Assembly: GCF_016125515.1 (NCBI RefSeq)
Contig: NZ_WGLO01000002.1
Location: forward strand, 1 to 64,000
Source: Hyphomonas sp.
GTDB taxonomy: Bacteria > Pseudomonadota > Alphaproteobacteria > Caulobacterales > Hyphomonadaceae
DNA: 64,000 nucleotides
Direction: 5' to 3'
Shown: one piece after another, positions 1 through 8,664 of the stretch
Position numbering within the stretch: the stretch's first letter is position 1
How the letters are laid out: every line of letters begins with the position of its first letter
The notes under the pieces: generated by a model
What the model was told of the DNA's origin: nothing
What the model saw: the letters and a program-made list of their open reading frames with translations, nothing else
The model's database searches: none
Made by a program: the position numbers and the translations under genes

Positions 1-138
1 CCTGAGCGCCTTGCCGCCCGCTGGCCCAGGCCGGTTCCACTCGTTTGAAAAGTTGCACCGGCCTGGGCCAGCTACCACCGCGCAGGTGGGGTCAATTTTG
101 CACGCCGATAGGGGGTCAATTTTGCGCGCCGATTGACA
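1..138. mobile_element. Terminal end of an IS21-type insertion sequence
   Basis: Two near-identical 22-bp repeats lie at 88-109 and 112-133 (21 of 22 bases alike, 24-bp period), each running GGGGTCAATTTTG then C(A/G)CGCCGAT. The element then ends in TTGACA at 133-138. Repeated terminal motifs ending in CA are typical of the IS21 family. A 16-bp perfect inverted repeat at 20-35 and 57-72 (21-base loop) looks like a hairpin downstream of the last transposition gene. The istA/istB genes would lie left of the window. The element starts exactly where the neighbouring tnpC reading frame stops making transposase sequence. Family assignment is by terminal pattern only. Confidence 0.65.
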
Positions 139-1188
139 GCCTTTCCGCGCAAGGCGCTTGTAACCGGCATAGGCATCGACCTGGAGGGTGCCACGGAACC
201 CATCAAGGAACGCCTCGGCATGCTTTCCGCCCCGGCCATCAGCGTAGAAGTAGACCACGCCCGGCGGACCCGTCCCGCCCCAGCCGCGCTCGTCCCGGGC
301 AAGGGCCCAGAGATAGCCGCTCTTGGTCTTGCCTTGTCCCGGATCCAGCACCGGGCACCGGGTTTCATCCATGAACAGATGGCCTGAGCCCTTGAGGATT
401 TCAGCAAGCCGCCGCGTCAGCGGCGCAAGATGATAGCCCGCTACCCCGCTCCAACCCGCGAGCGTCGAGCGATCAAGCTGAACACCGGAGCGGGCAAAGA
501 TCTGGGCCTGCCGATACAGGGGAAGATGGTCACCATATTTGGACACCAACACCTGCGCGATCAGCGCCTCGGTTGGCAGACCGCCTTCGATCAGGTGCAC
601 CGGGGCCGGTGCCTGCGTCACACCCTGTGCACAGGTCCGGCAGGCATATTTGGGACGTACCGTGACGATCACCCGGAGCTTTGCAGGTACGCAGTCGAGC
701 CGCTCCGTCCGGTCCTCGCCGATCCTCACCATCTCCCCGCACCCGCAGGGGCAATGGAGGCTCTCCGGCTCGATCACCCGCTCGATCCGCTCAAGATGGT
801 CTGGCAGGCGGCCGATATTGCGCCGGGAAGACTCACCCGCCGCGCGCCCGCGACTGCGCGCTTCGCTTTCTTCCTCAGCCTTTGCAACCGCCGTCTCGAG
901 ATCCTCAAGCAGGAGGTCCAGCTGGTCCGGATCAAGGCGCTCGGATTTCTTGCCATAGAGCGCACGGCGCAGTTCTTTCACCAGGTACTCAAGCCGCTCG
1001 TTCAGGGCTTTGATTTCCCCGATCTCGTCGGCGATGGCAGCAGCGTTCTCTTCAGCCGCGGCAGCTTTCTGTTCGTGCGCGGCGATCTCGCCTTCACGCG
1101 CCGCAATCAACGCCGCCTGCGCCGCCAGAACCGCCCGCACCTTCGGCGGAAGTTCGGCAAGTTCAGCAGCAGTGAGCGTCTCGGGCAT
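139..1188 (-). pseudogene. tnpC: IS66-family transposase TnpC, interrupted by IS insertion
   Basis: Reading from ATG at 1188 gives 350 codons of IS66 TnpC: an N-terminal coiled-coil/leucine-zipper region, a zinc-binding CPCGC...CRTC region (about residues 140-175), and then the catalytic core with HLFMDET (first Asp) and LQVDAYAGYK (second Asp). TnpC proteins are normally about 500 residues. Here the frame runs into the IS21-type terminal repeat at 138, so the last third, including the catalytic Glu, is displaced. If the rest survives it lies beyond the left edge. The protein made would be inactive, so this copy of IS66 should be immobile without help. It is the last gene of a tnpA-tnpB-tnpC set. 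Confidence 0.85.
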
Positions 1189-1226
1189 GAGCCATATTAT
1201 ACACTGCTTCGTTCGCCGCGCGTCGC

Positions 1227-1580
1227 CTATTCGACAAGGTTCGGACGGCGAACATTCACAGCCCGCACCTTGCGCCAGTCGAGCCCCTCGAACAGCGCGC
1301 CGAACTGAGCAGCCGAGAGCTTCATCACCCCGTCCCGGATCGGCGGCCAGGCAAAGCTGCCCTGTTCGAGCCGCTTGTACGCCAGCACCAGACCGCCCCC
1401 GTCCCAGGTCAGCACCTTGATCCGGTCCGCGCGCTTCGAACGGAACACCACGATGATCCCCGAATGAGGATCAAGGCCGAGTTCCGACTGGACCACGGCC
1501 GCCAGGCCGTCATGGCCTTTGCGGAAGTCCACGGGCTTCACCGCCACGACCACCCGCAGGCCCTGTCCGGTCAGGATCAT
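1227..1580 (-). CDS. tnpB: IS66-family accessory protein TnpB
   Basis: This 117-residue protein has the hallmark TnpB pattern: VKPVDFRKGHDGLAA near residues 14-28, then GIIVVFRSKRADRIKVLTWD and GLVLAYKRLEQGSFAWP. TnpB (Orf2) is required with TnpA and TnpC for IS66 transposition, although its biochemical role is not established. The length is normal for the family (about 115). Its start overlaps the end of tnpA by four bases, the usual translationally coupled arrangement. The gene itself looks intact, but its partner tnpC is broken. Confidence 0.9.
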   Translation of the reverse strand: MILTGQGLRVVVAVKPVDFRKGHDGLAAVVQSELGLDPHSGIIVVFRSKRADRIKVLTWDGGGLVLAYKRLEQGSFAWPPIRDGVMKLSAAQFGALFEGLDWRKVRAVNVRRPNLVE

Positions 1581-2029
1581 GTGAGCCGCAGGACGCGGAT
1601 GATCTCACCAAGACGCGCCGCGCTGATATCCACCGGCACCCGAACGACGACCCCATCCATCTCGATGCTGATCGACCCGCACCCGCTGTGATCATCCTGC
1701 GCCGCCGCGCGGGAATCGCCGACGACCAGCCGGGCAAAGGGGCCTTCCTCTGCCGATGGCAGAACCAGACGCCCCTCACGCGCCGCACGGCGCCATTCTG
1801 TCAGATGCTGCGGCGTCAGGCCGTGCCGGCGCGCAACCGCGCTCACCTTCACACCCGGCTCGAAGCTTTCTGCAACGATCTGCGCCTTGACCTCATCCGG
1901 CCAGGTCCGCCGGCCCGTCGGGCCTTCCAGGACCTCAAGCCGGCTGATGTGGCTCCCAGCCGAAGCCAACAAATGTTGCACCGTTTGTTCCAAAGCTTTG
2001 CTCCAAACCAAAACGCAAAGCTCGCGCAA
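1577..2029 (-). CDS. tnpA: IS66-family accessory protein TnpA
   Basis: This is a helix-turn-helix protein of IS66 type. The recognisable part begins at RLEVLEGPTGRRTWPDEVKA (about residues 30-49) and continues with IVAESFEPGVKVSAVARRHG, a classical transposase HTH, then LTPQHLTEWRR. The far upstream start is a TTG. The true start may be nearer, for example the GTG at 1981, because the first 25 residues are not typical of the family. The product is thought to bind the element ends. It is the first gene of the IS66 operon and its stop overlaps tnpB. Confidence 0.85.
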   Translation of the reverse strand: MRELCVLVWSKALEQTVQHLLASAGSHISRLEVLEGPTGRRTWPDEVKAQIVAESFEPGVKVSAVARRHGLTPQHLTEWRRAAREGRLVLPSAEEGPFARLVVGDSRAAAQDDHSGCGSISIEMDGVVVRVPVDISAARLGEIIRVLRLT

Positions 2030-2080
2030 ACAAAGCTGACAGAGAACCCGTTATGTCGGTGGCGCGCTCGCAACGCTTAC

Positions 2081-2139
2081 CCTTCACACTGCGCAGACGG
2101 TCCGTCATCTGGCGCGCCGTCAGCGTCTGGCTGAATACC
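2081..2139 (-). repeat. Fragment duplicated from the RHS gene
   Basis: Bases 2081-2135 are identical to 4152-4206 inside the RHS gene, in the same orientation; the match then decays after 2139. The fragment encodes the RHS residues FSQTLTARQMTDRLRSVKG (about residues 1060-1078). It begins exactly at the IS66 end, so IS66 sits inside an older RHS copy whose remainder would be to the left. It cannot make a protein on its own. Confidence 0.85.
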
Positions 2140-2341
2140 CACCAAGAGACGGATGCCATTTGACCGTACGCTGAGTATCGCTTCGCTCAACCCACCCTAC
2201 GAGGCGCGAAGCGCCTCTGCCTGGCTGCCGTTGAGCAAACGCTTCCTGCATGTAGCACACAACGCAGCATGCTTTTCACATTTTAAACTATAGTTCATTG
2301 AATTCAGATTTACTCGCTTGAAGTGAAGCCGAACCGACGAG
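2140..2341. other. Intergenic stretch with a perfect GC-rich hairpin
   Basis: There is no gene here. The stretch holds a perfect hairpin at 2201-2217 (GAGGCGC, loop GAA, GCGCCTC) preceded by CGCTTCGCTCAACCCACC, which resembles a palindromic extragenic repeat unit, though no second copy was noticed in this window. The part next to the lipoprotein gene (about 2270-2341) is clearly AT-rich compared with the core chromosome. Confidence 0.4.
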
Positions 2342-2740
2342 CTAAAATCCGCAGAAATCGAATAGCTGTTGCCCATCAACAAAGGTCACTCCTGCGAATG
2401 CGTATTTGAGATACTCGGGGTCATCTTCACGGGGCATTATTCGGACCGTCACATCGTCACGAGTAATTTCATATCCTCCATCCAATTTTTTGCACTTGGA
2501 CGATTGACCTTGGCGATCTAACACAAGCTCCAAGGTTTCTTCGCTGTACAACAGCTGAACCTCCATGGCGCGAATTTCTTGCTTGGACCGCTGATCGTAA
2601 AAGCTTCGAGTGCGGATATTGACGTTAACGTCCTTTACAACGCAAAGGGAACCCCAAAGTATGGCGGAACATTCTTCGTTTGAATGGTTCGGCGCACACG
2701 CACCCAAAGACAGCGCTATGACCAAGATTCTTAACGACAA
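2342..2740 (-). CDS. Small lipoprotein, candidate immunity protein for the RHS tip
   Basis: This 132-residue protein has a short hydrophobic N-terminus and a lipobox LGAC with the lipid-anchor Cys at residue 15, so it should be a lipoprotein in the cell envelope. No family is recognised. The start is a TTG whose first 10 bases overlap the end of the RHS gene, so the two are translationally coupled. Base composition is much more AT-rich than the neighbouring core genes, as in the RHS tip. Position directly behind a polymorphic-toxin tip is where immunity genes sit, and an envelope-anchored immunity protein would suit a toxin acting outside the cytoplasm. The immunity role is inference. It could also be a chaperone or an unrelated cargo gene. 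Confidence 0.6.
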   Translation of the reverse strand: MSLRILVIALSLGACAPNHSNEECSAILWGSLCVVKDVNVNIRTRSFYDQRSKQEIRAMEVQLLYSEETLELVLDRQGQSSKCKKLDGGYEITRDDVTVRIMPREDDPEYLKYAFAGVTFVDGQQLFDFCGF

Positions 2741-5700
2741 AGTCTAGACCCCGTGCAGCTTTTGAGCGTGCTGCGTTCGCTTTGAACGGCGGTCTCAATT
2801 TGACCATTTGTAAGTTCACCTTGATACACATTCTCCCTTGCCGACATTATATTGTCGGCGCCGTAACCTTCCTTTGGCTGCAGTGTTCCTGAATCGTAGG
2901 CTTCATCAAGGCCCATATCATGACCTAGTTCATGACTGCCGGTTTTTGGCGTGTTCAATTCGTAGAGATACACTGTATCTGTATCAGGGTCGTAGTGCGC
3001 AGTTCCCCCTCCTGGCAATCGCTTCACATTAGTCATATTCGCTAAAGGGGGTGTTCCATCAGTTTCGTAGATGTCGGCAGTAACTGTAACATCATAGTCT
3101 CCAGTTCTAGCGGAATCGAGCACTGCAATTGAATCTTGAACCTTTTTTACGAATAGAGATTGGGTTGAAACGAATTTCGCACCTTCCTCATATTTTTTTC
3201 CAGGTTTTTCCGTACTCACCACCAAATTGAAATGCACATGTACCTTGTTTCCTGAAACAGCAATTTCTGGTTGCTTTCCAGCACTGTCGAACATATTCAC
3301 CGGATCGTTCGCCGAATAGGCATACCGGTTGAACATGCTCGGTTTGCCCGGCGTGAACCCGACCGGATCGATGCTGAGGAACCGTCCGATGATCGGGTCG
3401 TAGTAGCGCGCCTGCATGTAGACGAGGCCGGTGGCGGCGTCCTCGACATGGCCGGTATAGCCCGCCTGGTTGTCGTTCGCGGCGGCGCTGGTCCAGTCCT
3501 CGCCGAACGGCTGCTCGCTTTCGCGCCACACCACGGCGCCCTCGCTGTTCGTGCCCGCGACGGCGGAGCCGAGATGATCATGATGCAGCCAGGTCACCGT
3601 GCTGCCCGCGATCCGCGCCAGCGTCATCCCCGAGGCGCGGATATAGTCCGTCTTCGGCCCTGACACTTCGTCGATCTCGACGAGCCCGCCGCCCGCATCG
3701 TACACGGAGTAGCGCGTCACCCCGCCCACGACCTGCTTCACCCGCCGCATATGCCCGTCATAGGCATAGGTGCCGGTCGCCGTGCCGCTCACCGTGCGCG
3801 GCTGGTCTGAATAGTCATAGGTGAACCCCAGCGCGCCCAGCGCCGTCACATTGCCGCGCGCATCATAGGTCAGGCTGCGCGGGCTGCCCGCACTGTCCGT
3901 ATGCGAGGTCAGCCGGTTCGCCGCATCATAGCTCAGCGCAATCGTCCGCGTGCCCACCTGCCGCTGGCGCAGGTTCCCCAGCCCGTCATACTGCAGCGTC
4001 GTCGCGCCCCAGGGGCCCGTGCTCGCCGTCAGGCGGCCGATCCCGTCATAGGTGAAGGTCTGGTCGATATTCGCCGGGGTCTGATCGTTGATCGAGCTGA
4101 TCTGCCCGCGGGAGGTGTAGCCATAGGTCAGGTCCACCGGCAGCTCTGCCCCCTTCACACTGCGCAGACGGTCCGTCATCTGGCGCGCCGTCAGCGTCTG
4201 GCTGAACACCTGCCCGTTGCCATAGGTCATGCCGGCGAGCGCCCCGTTCGGGTGATAGCTCATCGCGCTCGCGATGCTGGCGCTGTCCACGGAGACGCTT
4301 GTGACACGGCCAAGCCCATCCACGCCCTGCGTCACCGCCTTGCCGGAAGGCAGCGTGTAGTTCGTCAGTGCCGCTGCATTGCTGTAGGTGTAGGCCTGCG
4401 CATAGGTGCGCGCATCGAGCACCAGCGTCGATGACGTCGGCAGGCTCAGCTCGTTGAAGGCATAGGTCCAGTTCACCCCTCCGCGATTGACCGTGAGCGG
4501 ATTGTCGTCGTTGTCATAGGTGTAGGAAATGTCCGGCGTACCCGCGTCTGCGAAGTTGCGGAGCGTGAGCCGGCCGCGCTGGTCATAGGTGTTGGTAACC
4601 AGCGCCGTGCCCGACGGTGCCGGGCAATTCGTGCCGCTGCCCGCTCCCTTCTGCTGTGTCGTCAGCTGGCTCGCCACATCGTAGCCATAGAGCGTGTCGC
4701 CGCCTTCCGGTGTGCGCGAGCGGCAGAGGCGCCGGCGCGTATCGTAATAATAATAGTGGCTTTGATCGACCGGCCATGTGCCCGTGCCGGTCTGCCGCGC
4801 CTGCTCCACCTCGCCCCAGATATTCAGCGTCAGCTCGGTCGTGATACCCTGCGGCTGAACGATCTTCTTGATCTCCTCACTTCCCGGCCCGCCATAGCCC
4901 GTGAAATACATCGTCGTGACCGCGCCGGTCGGGTCTGTCACAGTCTTCCGGTGCTGGTTCAGCCACGCATAGGAGGTGGAGGCATTCGGCGAGACATTCT
5001 CCGTCTCGGAAGTCACCCGCCCCAGCATGTCATAGGCGATGTTCACACCCGTTGCCGGGTTCGCCGTCGCGCTCGGGAAGGAGCGGAACGTCACCTCGTT
5101 CAGCGCATTGTAGCTGGTGTTCAGATGCGACAGCCAGCCCGTGCCGGTGTCGCGCGTGCGCACCTCAATCGGGCGCAGCATCGCATCATAGGTCACACGT
5201 GTCTCGGCATTGCCGCTGGTGATCGTCTGAACAGGGTTGGCGCCCCAGGTGTAGGCGATGGTCGCCGGGTTCCAGGTCTGCTGGGTCTGCGACGGCGTGA
5301 TGCCGGTCAGGCGGCCCATATTGTCCTGGGTGTAGGTCGTCGTGAAGCCGCGTCCGCCGGTGATCGATTGTATCCAGCCATTGTTGTCGACGGTCTGGTA
5401 GACGGACGTTCCATCCGCCCGCGTCACCTGCTGCGGCGTGCCGCGCTTCCAGTTGAGGGCCTCGACCTTCCGGCCCAAAGCGTCCGTCACTGATTTCAGC
5501 GCGCCTTTGAACAAGGGGTCAGTATGATACTCATAGTCCGCAATGCGCGACCCGTACTGGTCCGCCCAGATGCGGCGTCCCAATGTGTCGTAATCATACT
5601 CATCCGTCGGCCGAGCGTTGACCGTTGTTGTCAACGGCAGGCCAAGCACCCAAACCGTCTTGAGATGCCTGTAGGTCGTCGCCGTCGTTCGGGCCGTCGT

Positions 5701-7383
5701 GCTGGTGCTTGTCGACACGCTGACGCTCGTCGGATAGCCGAAGCTGTAGCTGGTCCCGGCCTGATTGGTGTCATAGGCATAGGTGGTCGTGTAGGTGTCG
5801 CCATCCTGCACAGTCACCGATCCGGTCTGCCGGCGCGGGAATACCAACGTTAAATTGCTGGTCGGCCCGAACATGTACGAATTGCCGATGGCCGTCTCAT
5901 TCACAAAGCTGTTCGTCACGGTACTGAGCACTGTAGTTCCGGATCGCGCTTCGATTTTCTCAAGCCGGTTTTCATTGGGTCCTTGCACACGGTTATGGAA
6001 CCAGCGTGTTTTCCGGCTGAGCGGATCGGTCATTTCCGTCCACTTCTGTTCGCCGCCGGTCGTCGCGTAGCCTTGTCCGCTCCATCCCTCGTAGGCCCAT
6101 GTCCAACTGGCAGATGGATAGCCTGTACCGCTGAGCGTTTTCTGGGTAACCGACATGGTCTCGAAATAGGGCCAGTTAAATGTAATCCCCGGACTGTCGA
6201 GATAGCAGGTACCCGCGAGATTGATCGGTCCCGGCGGCGTCTTCGTCACCTTCCGCCAGTGCTTCGTCTCGGCTAGTGTGAACGTCCCCGTCATTCCGTA
6301 AGGATGGGTGATCGTGAGGGTCTGGTTCGGGGTGCTGCAGGTTCCTGGCTCGACGGTCGAGCGCATTGCCCACAGGTCAAACGTCCAGGACTTGGTATCT
6401 GGCTGCGTCACCTGGGTCAGGCGCGGGAACGGCGTTGTCCCATAGGTGTAGGTCCAGGTCCGCCCGTTTGCGGTCACGCTGGCGATCAGCTTGGACGATC
6501 CGGAATAGCTGAGCGTAATCTGACGACCATCGCTAGCCGAAATGCTCGTCAGCCGGTTCTGCGTGTCATAGTTATAGGTAACGGTATTGCCATTCACATC
6601 GGTTGCCTGCGTTGCCAGCAGGATGAAATAGGTCCGCCCAAACGCGCCTTGGTCACGCACGATTCCATCGGTGGCTTTGACGAATTGGACCCGGTCAAAT
6701 ATGTATTCGTCGCCGGAGGGCGAGTAGGCAGTTAGCCCTTCATAACCGAGCGTGTTGGCCGACGGCGAACGGCATTTCAGTATCCAATTGTCGGTTGTGG
6801 CCATCGCCGTCCCGGCCGCCCATTGCGTGCCCGTCAGCTCTCGCAAAATGGTCTTAGCGCCCTGCCCCGGCACATGCAGGTGCAAGCCGTCCGAGTAATC
6901 CTTGTACGGAACTTGAATTTCCTGGGGCTCACCTCCGTTCCCGCTGCCATCCAAAGTCACGGATATTGTTGGAGGCGCCCGCGGACTGGAACAAGAGAAG
7001 GGCAGCCCGCCTTCTTCCGGGACCAATTGGGTGACTTTTGGCACCTCCAGCCACCAGTCGCCGAACTCCGTGCTGACTGTATTGTGGTACTTCCACCCTT
7101 GCGACAGGTTGCGGCGGATCGCGACCTCAAGCCCGAAATTGCCGGGGATCGATACGTCCGTGTGGGAGAAGTTGAGCGCACCTGTATCCGGATCGACGCT
7201 GTCTCCCATCAGACTGTTGCCCAACATGGTGAGCCGGCTGTCGGCGGCCTGCCGGACGTTCCAGTTGACCTCAAAATCCTTGGCCGTCTGGGAAGGCTGC
7301 GCGGCCGCCGCACCGAGTGAAAGGAGGTAGCAAAACAGAATTGCAGCACGCGCCATGCCACTATCTTTAGTGTTCCAGCCCAT
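2731..7383 (-). CDS. Secreted RHS/YD-repeat protein with metzincin-like C-terminal tip
   Basis: This 1550-residue protein starts at an ATG with GGGAGG nine bases upstream. A Sec signal peptide follows (hydrophobic stretch about 11-27, likely cut after AAAA). An N-terminal domain is followed by at least ten YD motifs such as YDTLGRRIWAD, YDMLGRVTSE, YDQRGRLTL and YDGIGRLTA (about 600-1290). The RHS-associated core ends with YYDPIIGRFLSIDPVGF (about 1327-1343) and NDPVNMFDSAGK. The remaining 180 or so residues are a variable tip of lower GC with HELGHDMGLD at 1484-1493 (the HExxHxxGxxD pattern of metzincin zinc proteases) and a possible Met-turn NIMS near 1511-1514. RHS shells encapsulate and deliver toxic tips in known systems. 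No VgrG or PAAR gene is in view, so export is probably Sec-dependent. The protease activity of the tip is predicted. Confidence 0.85.
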   Translation of the reverse strand: MGWNTKDSGMARAAILFCYLLSLGAAAAQPSQTAKDFEVNWNVRQAADSRLTMLGNSLMGDSVDPDTGALNFSHTDVSIPGNFGLEVAIRRNLSQGWKYHNTVSTEFGDWWLEVPKVTQLVPEEGGLPFSCSSPRAPPTISVTLDGSGNGGEPQEIQVPYKDYSDGLHLHVPGQGAKTILRELTGTQWAAGTAMATTDNWILKCRSPSANTLGYEGLTAYSPSGDEYIFDRVQFVKATDGIVRDQGAFGRTYFILLATQATDVNGNTVTYNYDTQNRLTSISASDGRQITLSYSGSSKLIASVTANGRTWTYTYGTTPFPRLTQVTQPDTKSWTFDLWAMRSTVEPGTCSTPNQTLTITHPYGMTGTFTLAETKHWRKVTKTPPGPINLAGTCYLDSPGITFNWPYFETMSVTQKTLSGTGYPSASWTWAYEGWSGQGYATTGGEQKWTEMTDPLSRKTRWFHNRVQGPNENRLEKIEARSGTTVLSTVTNSFVNETAIGNSYMFGPTSNLTLVFPRRQTGSVTVQDGDTYTTTYAYDTNQAGTSYSFGYPTSVSVSTSTSTTARTTATTYRHLKTVWVLGLPLTTTVNARPTDEYDYDTLGRRIWADQYGSRIADYEYHTDPLFKGALKSVTDALGRKVEALNWKRGTPQQVTRADGTSVYQTVDNNGWIQSITGGRGFTTTYTQDNMGRLTGITPSQTQQTWNPATIAYTWGANPVQTITSGNAETRVTYDAMLRPIEVRTRDTGTGWLSHLNTSYNALNEVTFRSFPSATANPATGVNIAYDMLGRVTSETENVSPNASTSYAWLNQHRKTVTDPTGAVTTMYFTGYGGPGSEEIKKIVQPQGITTELTLNIWGEVEQARQTGTGTWPVDQSHYYYYDTRRRLCRSRTPEGGDTLYGYDVASQLTTQQKGAGSGTNCPAPSGTALVTNTYDQRGRLTLRNFADAGTPDISYTYDNDDNPLTVNRGGVNWTYAFNELSLPTSSTLVLDARTYAQAYTYSNAAALTNYTLPSGKAVTQGVDGLGRVTSVSVDSASIASAMSYHPNGALAGMTYGNGQVFSQTLTARQMTDRLRSVKGAELPVDLTYGYTSRGQISSINDQTPANIDQTFTYDGIGRLTASTGPWGATTLQYDGLGNLRQRQVGTRTIALSYDAANRLTSHTDSAGSPRSLTYDARGNVTALGALGFTYDYSDQPRTVSGTATGTYAYDGHMRRVKQVVGGVTRYSVYDAGGGLVEIDEVSGPKTDYIRASGMTLARIAGSTVTWLHHDHLGSAVAGTNSEGAVVWRESEQPFGEDWTSAAANDNQAGYTGHVEDAATGLVYMQARYYDPIIGRFLSIDPVGFTPGKPSMFNRYAYSANDPVNMFDSAGKQPEIAVSGNKVHVHFNLVVSTEKPGKKYEEGAKFVSTQSLFVKKVQDSIAVLDSARTGDYDVTVTADIYETDGTPPLANMTNVKRLPGGGTAHYDPDTDTVYLYELNTPKTGSHELGHDMGLDEAYDSGTLQPKEGYGADNIMSARENVYQGELTNGQIETAVQSERSTLKSCTGSRLCR

Positions 7384-8133
7384 CCGAATTTCCTCCCGTT
7401 GGGCGAACCCTGATTGAACGCCTTGCGCCCGGCAAGTGAACTTTTGTTACTCGAAAGTTGCTGGCGCGCAGGCTTTTGGTCCGCCAAGATTTTGGCGCGA
7501 GACTTTCCAAACCCGCCAGCAGGATGACGGTCGCAGCATCGAACACAGGACCGTTATTGCCATCGGTGTTGATCGCCTATGGGATTGGGTTCGTCCTACA
7601 AAACATGTGTATCCTGGATCATTGAGCGCGATGATTTTGATTCCCTGCGAGCATTCCCGCGCATTTCGCTAGCTGGTCCGGAGATGCCTTGATTTACCGC
7701 AAGACGCAGCGCTAGAACACATGCTGCTCAGTGGCATAAAGCGAGAATTCCCAGATCGTTTCGCTGGTATACTTTTGGTCAGCGGAGGGGGCGGATTCTG
7801 GCGAACCCGGTAGGGCAAGATAAAAGGGTTGGCGCCACCCTCTGAGTAGCGCCCTGTCTGCACAACGATTTTTCGGTGCCCGTTGCACGCCGTTGGGGTG
7901 TACGGATTTTGTGGGACCTGTTGCATCTGCGCAAACGTCCGTACACCACCAATTGTATCGGGCTGCAGCTGATTGCGCAGGGTTGCGCCGCATAGCCGAC
8001 GCTCCAACTAGGCAGGTCACGCCCGCGGCGGCACACTGGCAGACACTGCCGGAGCTCGCCTCATGACACCCAGAACCCCCCCTTCCAAAGACCATCCGAT
8101 GACGGTCTTCCCAACACCCTCCCGCGCCGGCCG
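7384..8133. other. Intergenic region, no convincing gene
   Basis: About 750 bases lie upstream of the RHS gene and of the CopG gene. Reading frames of up to 127 codons exist on the minus strand but have no recognisable motif or codon pattern. At the right end two frames are chained by ATGA overlaps: one ends at 8066 (last residues HWQTLPELAS), and a 24-codon frame runs 8063-8137 into the CopG start. This resembles the tightly coupled ends of a conjugation operon, so they may be the debris of the gene that once preceded copG. The promoter of the RHS gene should be near 7400-7470, but no clear -35/-10 pair is seen. Confidence 0.35.
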
Positions 8134-8562
8134 ATGAAACCCCGCGTCAACCTCCGCCTTGATGCCGCGCTGCTTGCCCAGCTCGATGCCGCCGCTCGCG
8201 CGCAGAAGACGACCAAGACCGACATCCTGGAACAGGCGCTGCGCTGCTATCTTGATCCGGACCGCAATCGCTCGCTGGAGGACCGGCTGATGGAGCGCAT
8301 GGACAGTTTCGAGAAACGCCTGGGGCAGCTCTTCTGGGCGGTTGATCTCGGCGTCGAGACGACCGGGCATTTTGTGCTCTACTGGCTGACGCGGACTGAC
8401 CCGATCCCGGAGAGCGAGCGCGACATCGCGCATGCGCTTGGTGAGCGCCGGTTTGATCACTTCATCAAACAGATTGCAAAGAAGCTGCGCCGGCGCCGGT
8501 CGCTGGTTGCGGAGTCGCTGCGCTGGGAACAGTCGGAACCTGAAGAAGCGAAGCCTCGGTAA
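8134..8562 (+). CDS. CopG-type ribbon-helix-helix protein, orphan of a trb conjugation locus
   Basis: This 142-residue protein begins KPRVNLRLDAALLAQLDAAA, a ribbon-helix-helix DNA-binding strand and helix, followed by KTTKTDILEQALRCYLDP. A coiled segment (about 48-75) and the block LGVETTGHFVLYWLTRTDP follow. This architecture matches the CopG-like proteins that sit between traG and trbB in alphaproteobacterial conjugative islands. Here neither traG nor any trb gene is present, so it is a leftover. Its ATG overlaps the stop of a short upstream frame (ATGA). It probably once regulated conjugation genes, and its present function is doubtful. Confidence 0.75.
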   Translation: MKPRVNLRLDAALLAQLDAAARAQKTTKTDILEQALRCYLDPDRNRSLEDRLMERMDSFEKRLGQLFWAVDLGVETTGHFVLYWLTRTDPIPESERDIAHALGERRFDHFIKQIAKKLRRRRSLVAESLRWEQSEPEEAKPR

Positions 8563-8620
8563 GCCGCCTTCAGGCAATTGCTCGAGAGCCCACCGCAATC
8601 CAACTGCAGATTTGCTTCCA

Positions 8621-8649
8621 GGCCGAATGGCAGGCACTGCCATTCGGCC
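8621..8649. repeat. Perfect 13-bp inverted repeat with 3-base loop
   Basis: GGCCGAATGGCAG at 8621-8633 is exactly complementary to 8637-8649, with GCA as loop. There is no T-run after it, so it is a poor intrinsic terminator. It lies between the orphan copG and a small island gene, a place where conjugative elements can keep transfer-origin or regulatory structures. The function is unknown. Confidence 0.6.
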
Positions 8650-8664
8650 ATGACCAGCCTCGAT

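Larger units (their letters stand above)
139..2080 (-). mobile_element. IS66-type insertion sequence (partial, disrupted)
   Basis: The element contains tnpA, tnpB and a broken tnpC. Its outer end is taken at 2080 because the complementary strand there begins GTAAGCG, the usual IS66 terminus. Sequence homologous to the RHS gene resumes at the very next base, 2081. The other end lies beyond the left edge because an IS21-type element interrupts tnpC at 138/139. IS66 normally makes an 8-bp target duplication. The bases 2081-2088 (ccttcaca) would be one copy. Confidence 0.75.

Noticed and set aside
88-133. Short tandem repeats as a possible CRISPR array
   Set aside because: Only two 22-bp units with a 2-base gap, located at an IS end; no spacers and no cas genes anywhere in the window.
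7669-8095. Minus-strand frames of 112-127 codons upstream of copG
   Set aside because: They overlap each other, have no ribosome-binding site, and their composition is not that of any neighbour; treated as non-coding.
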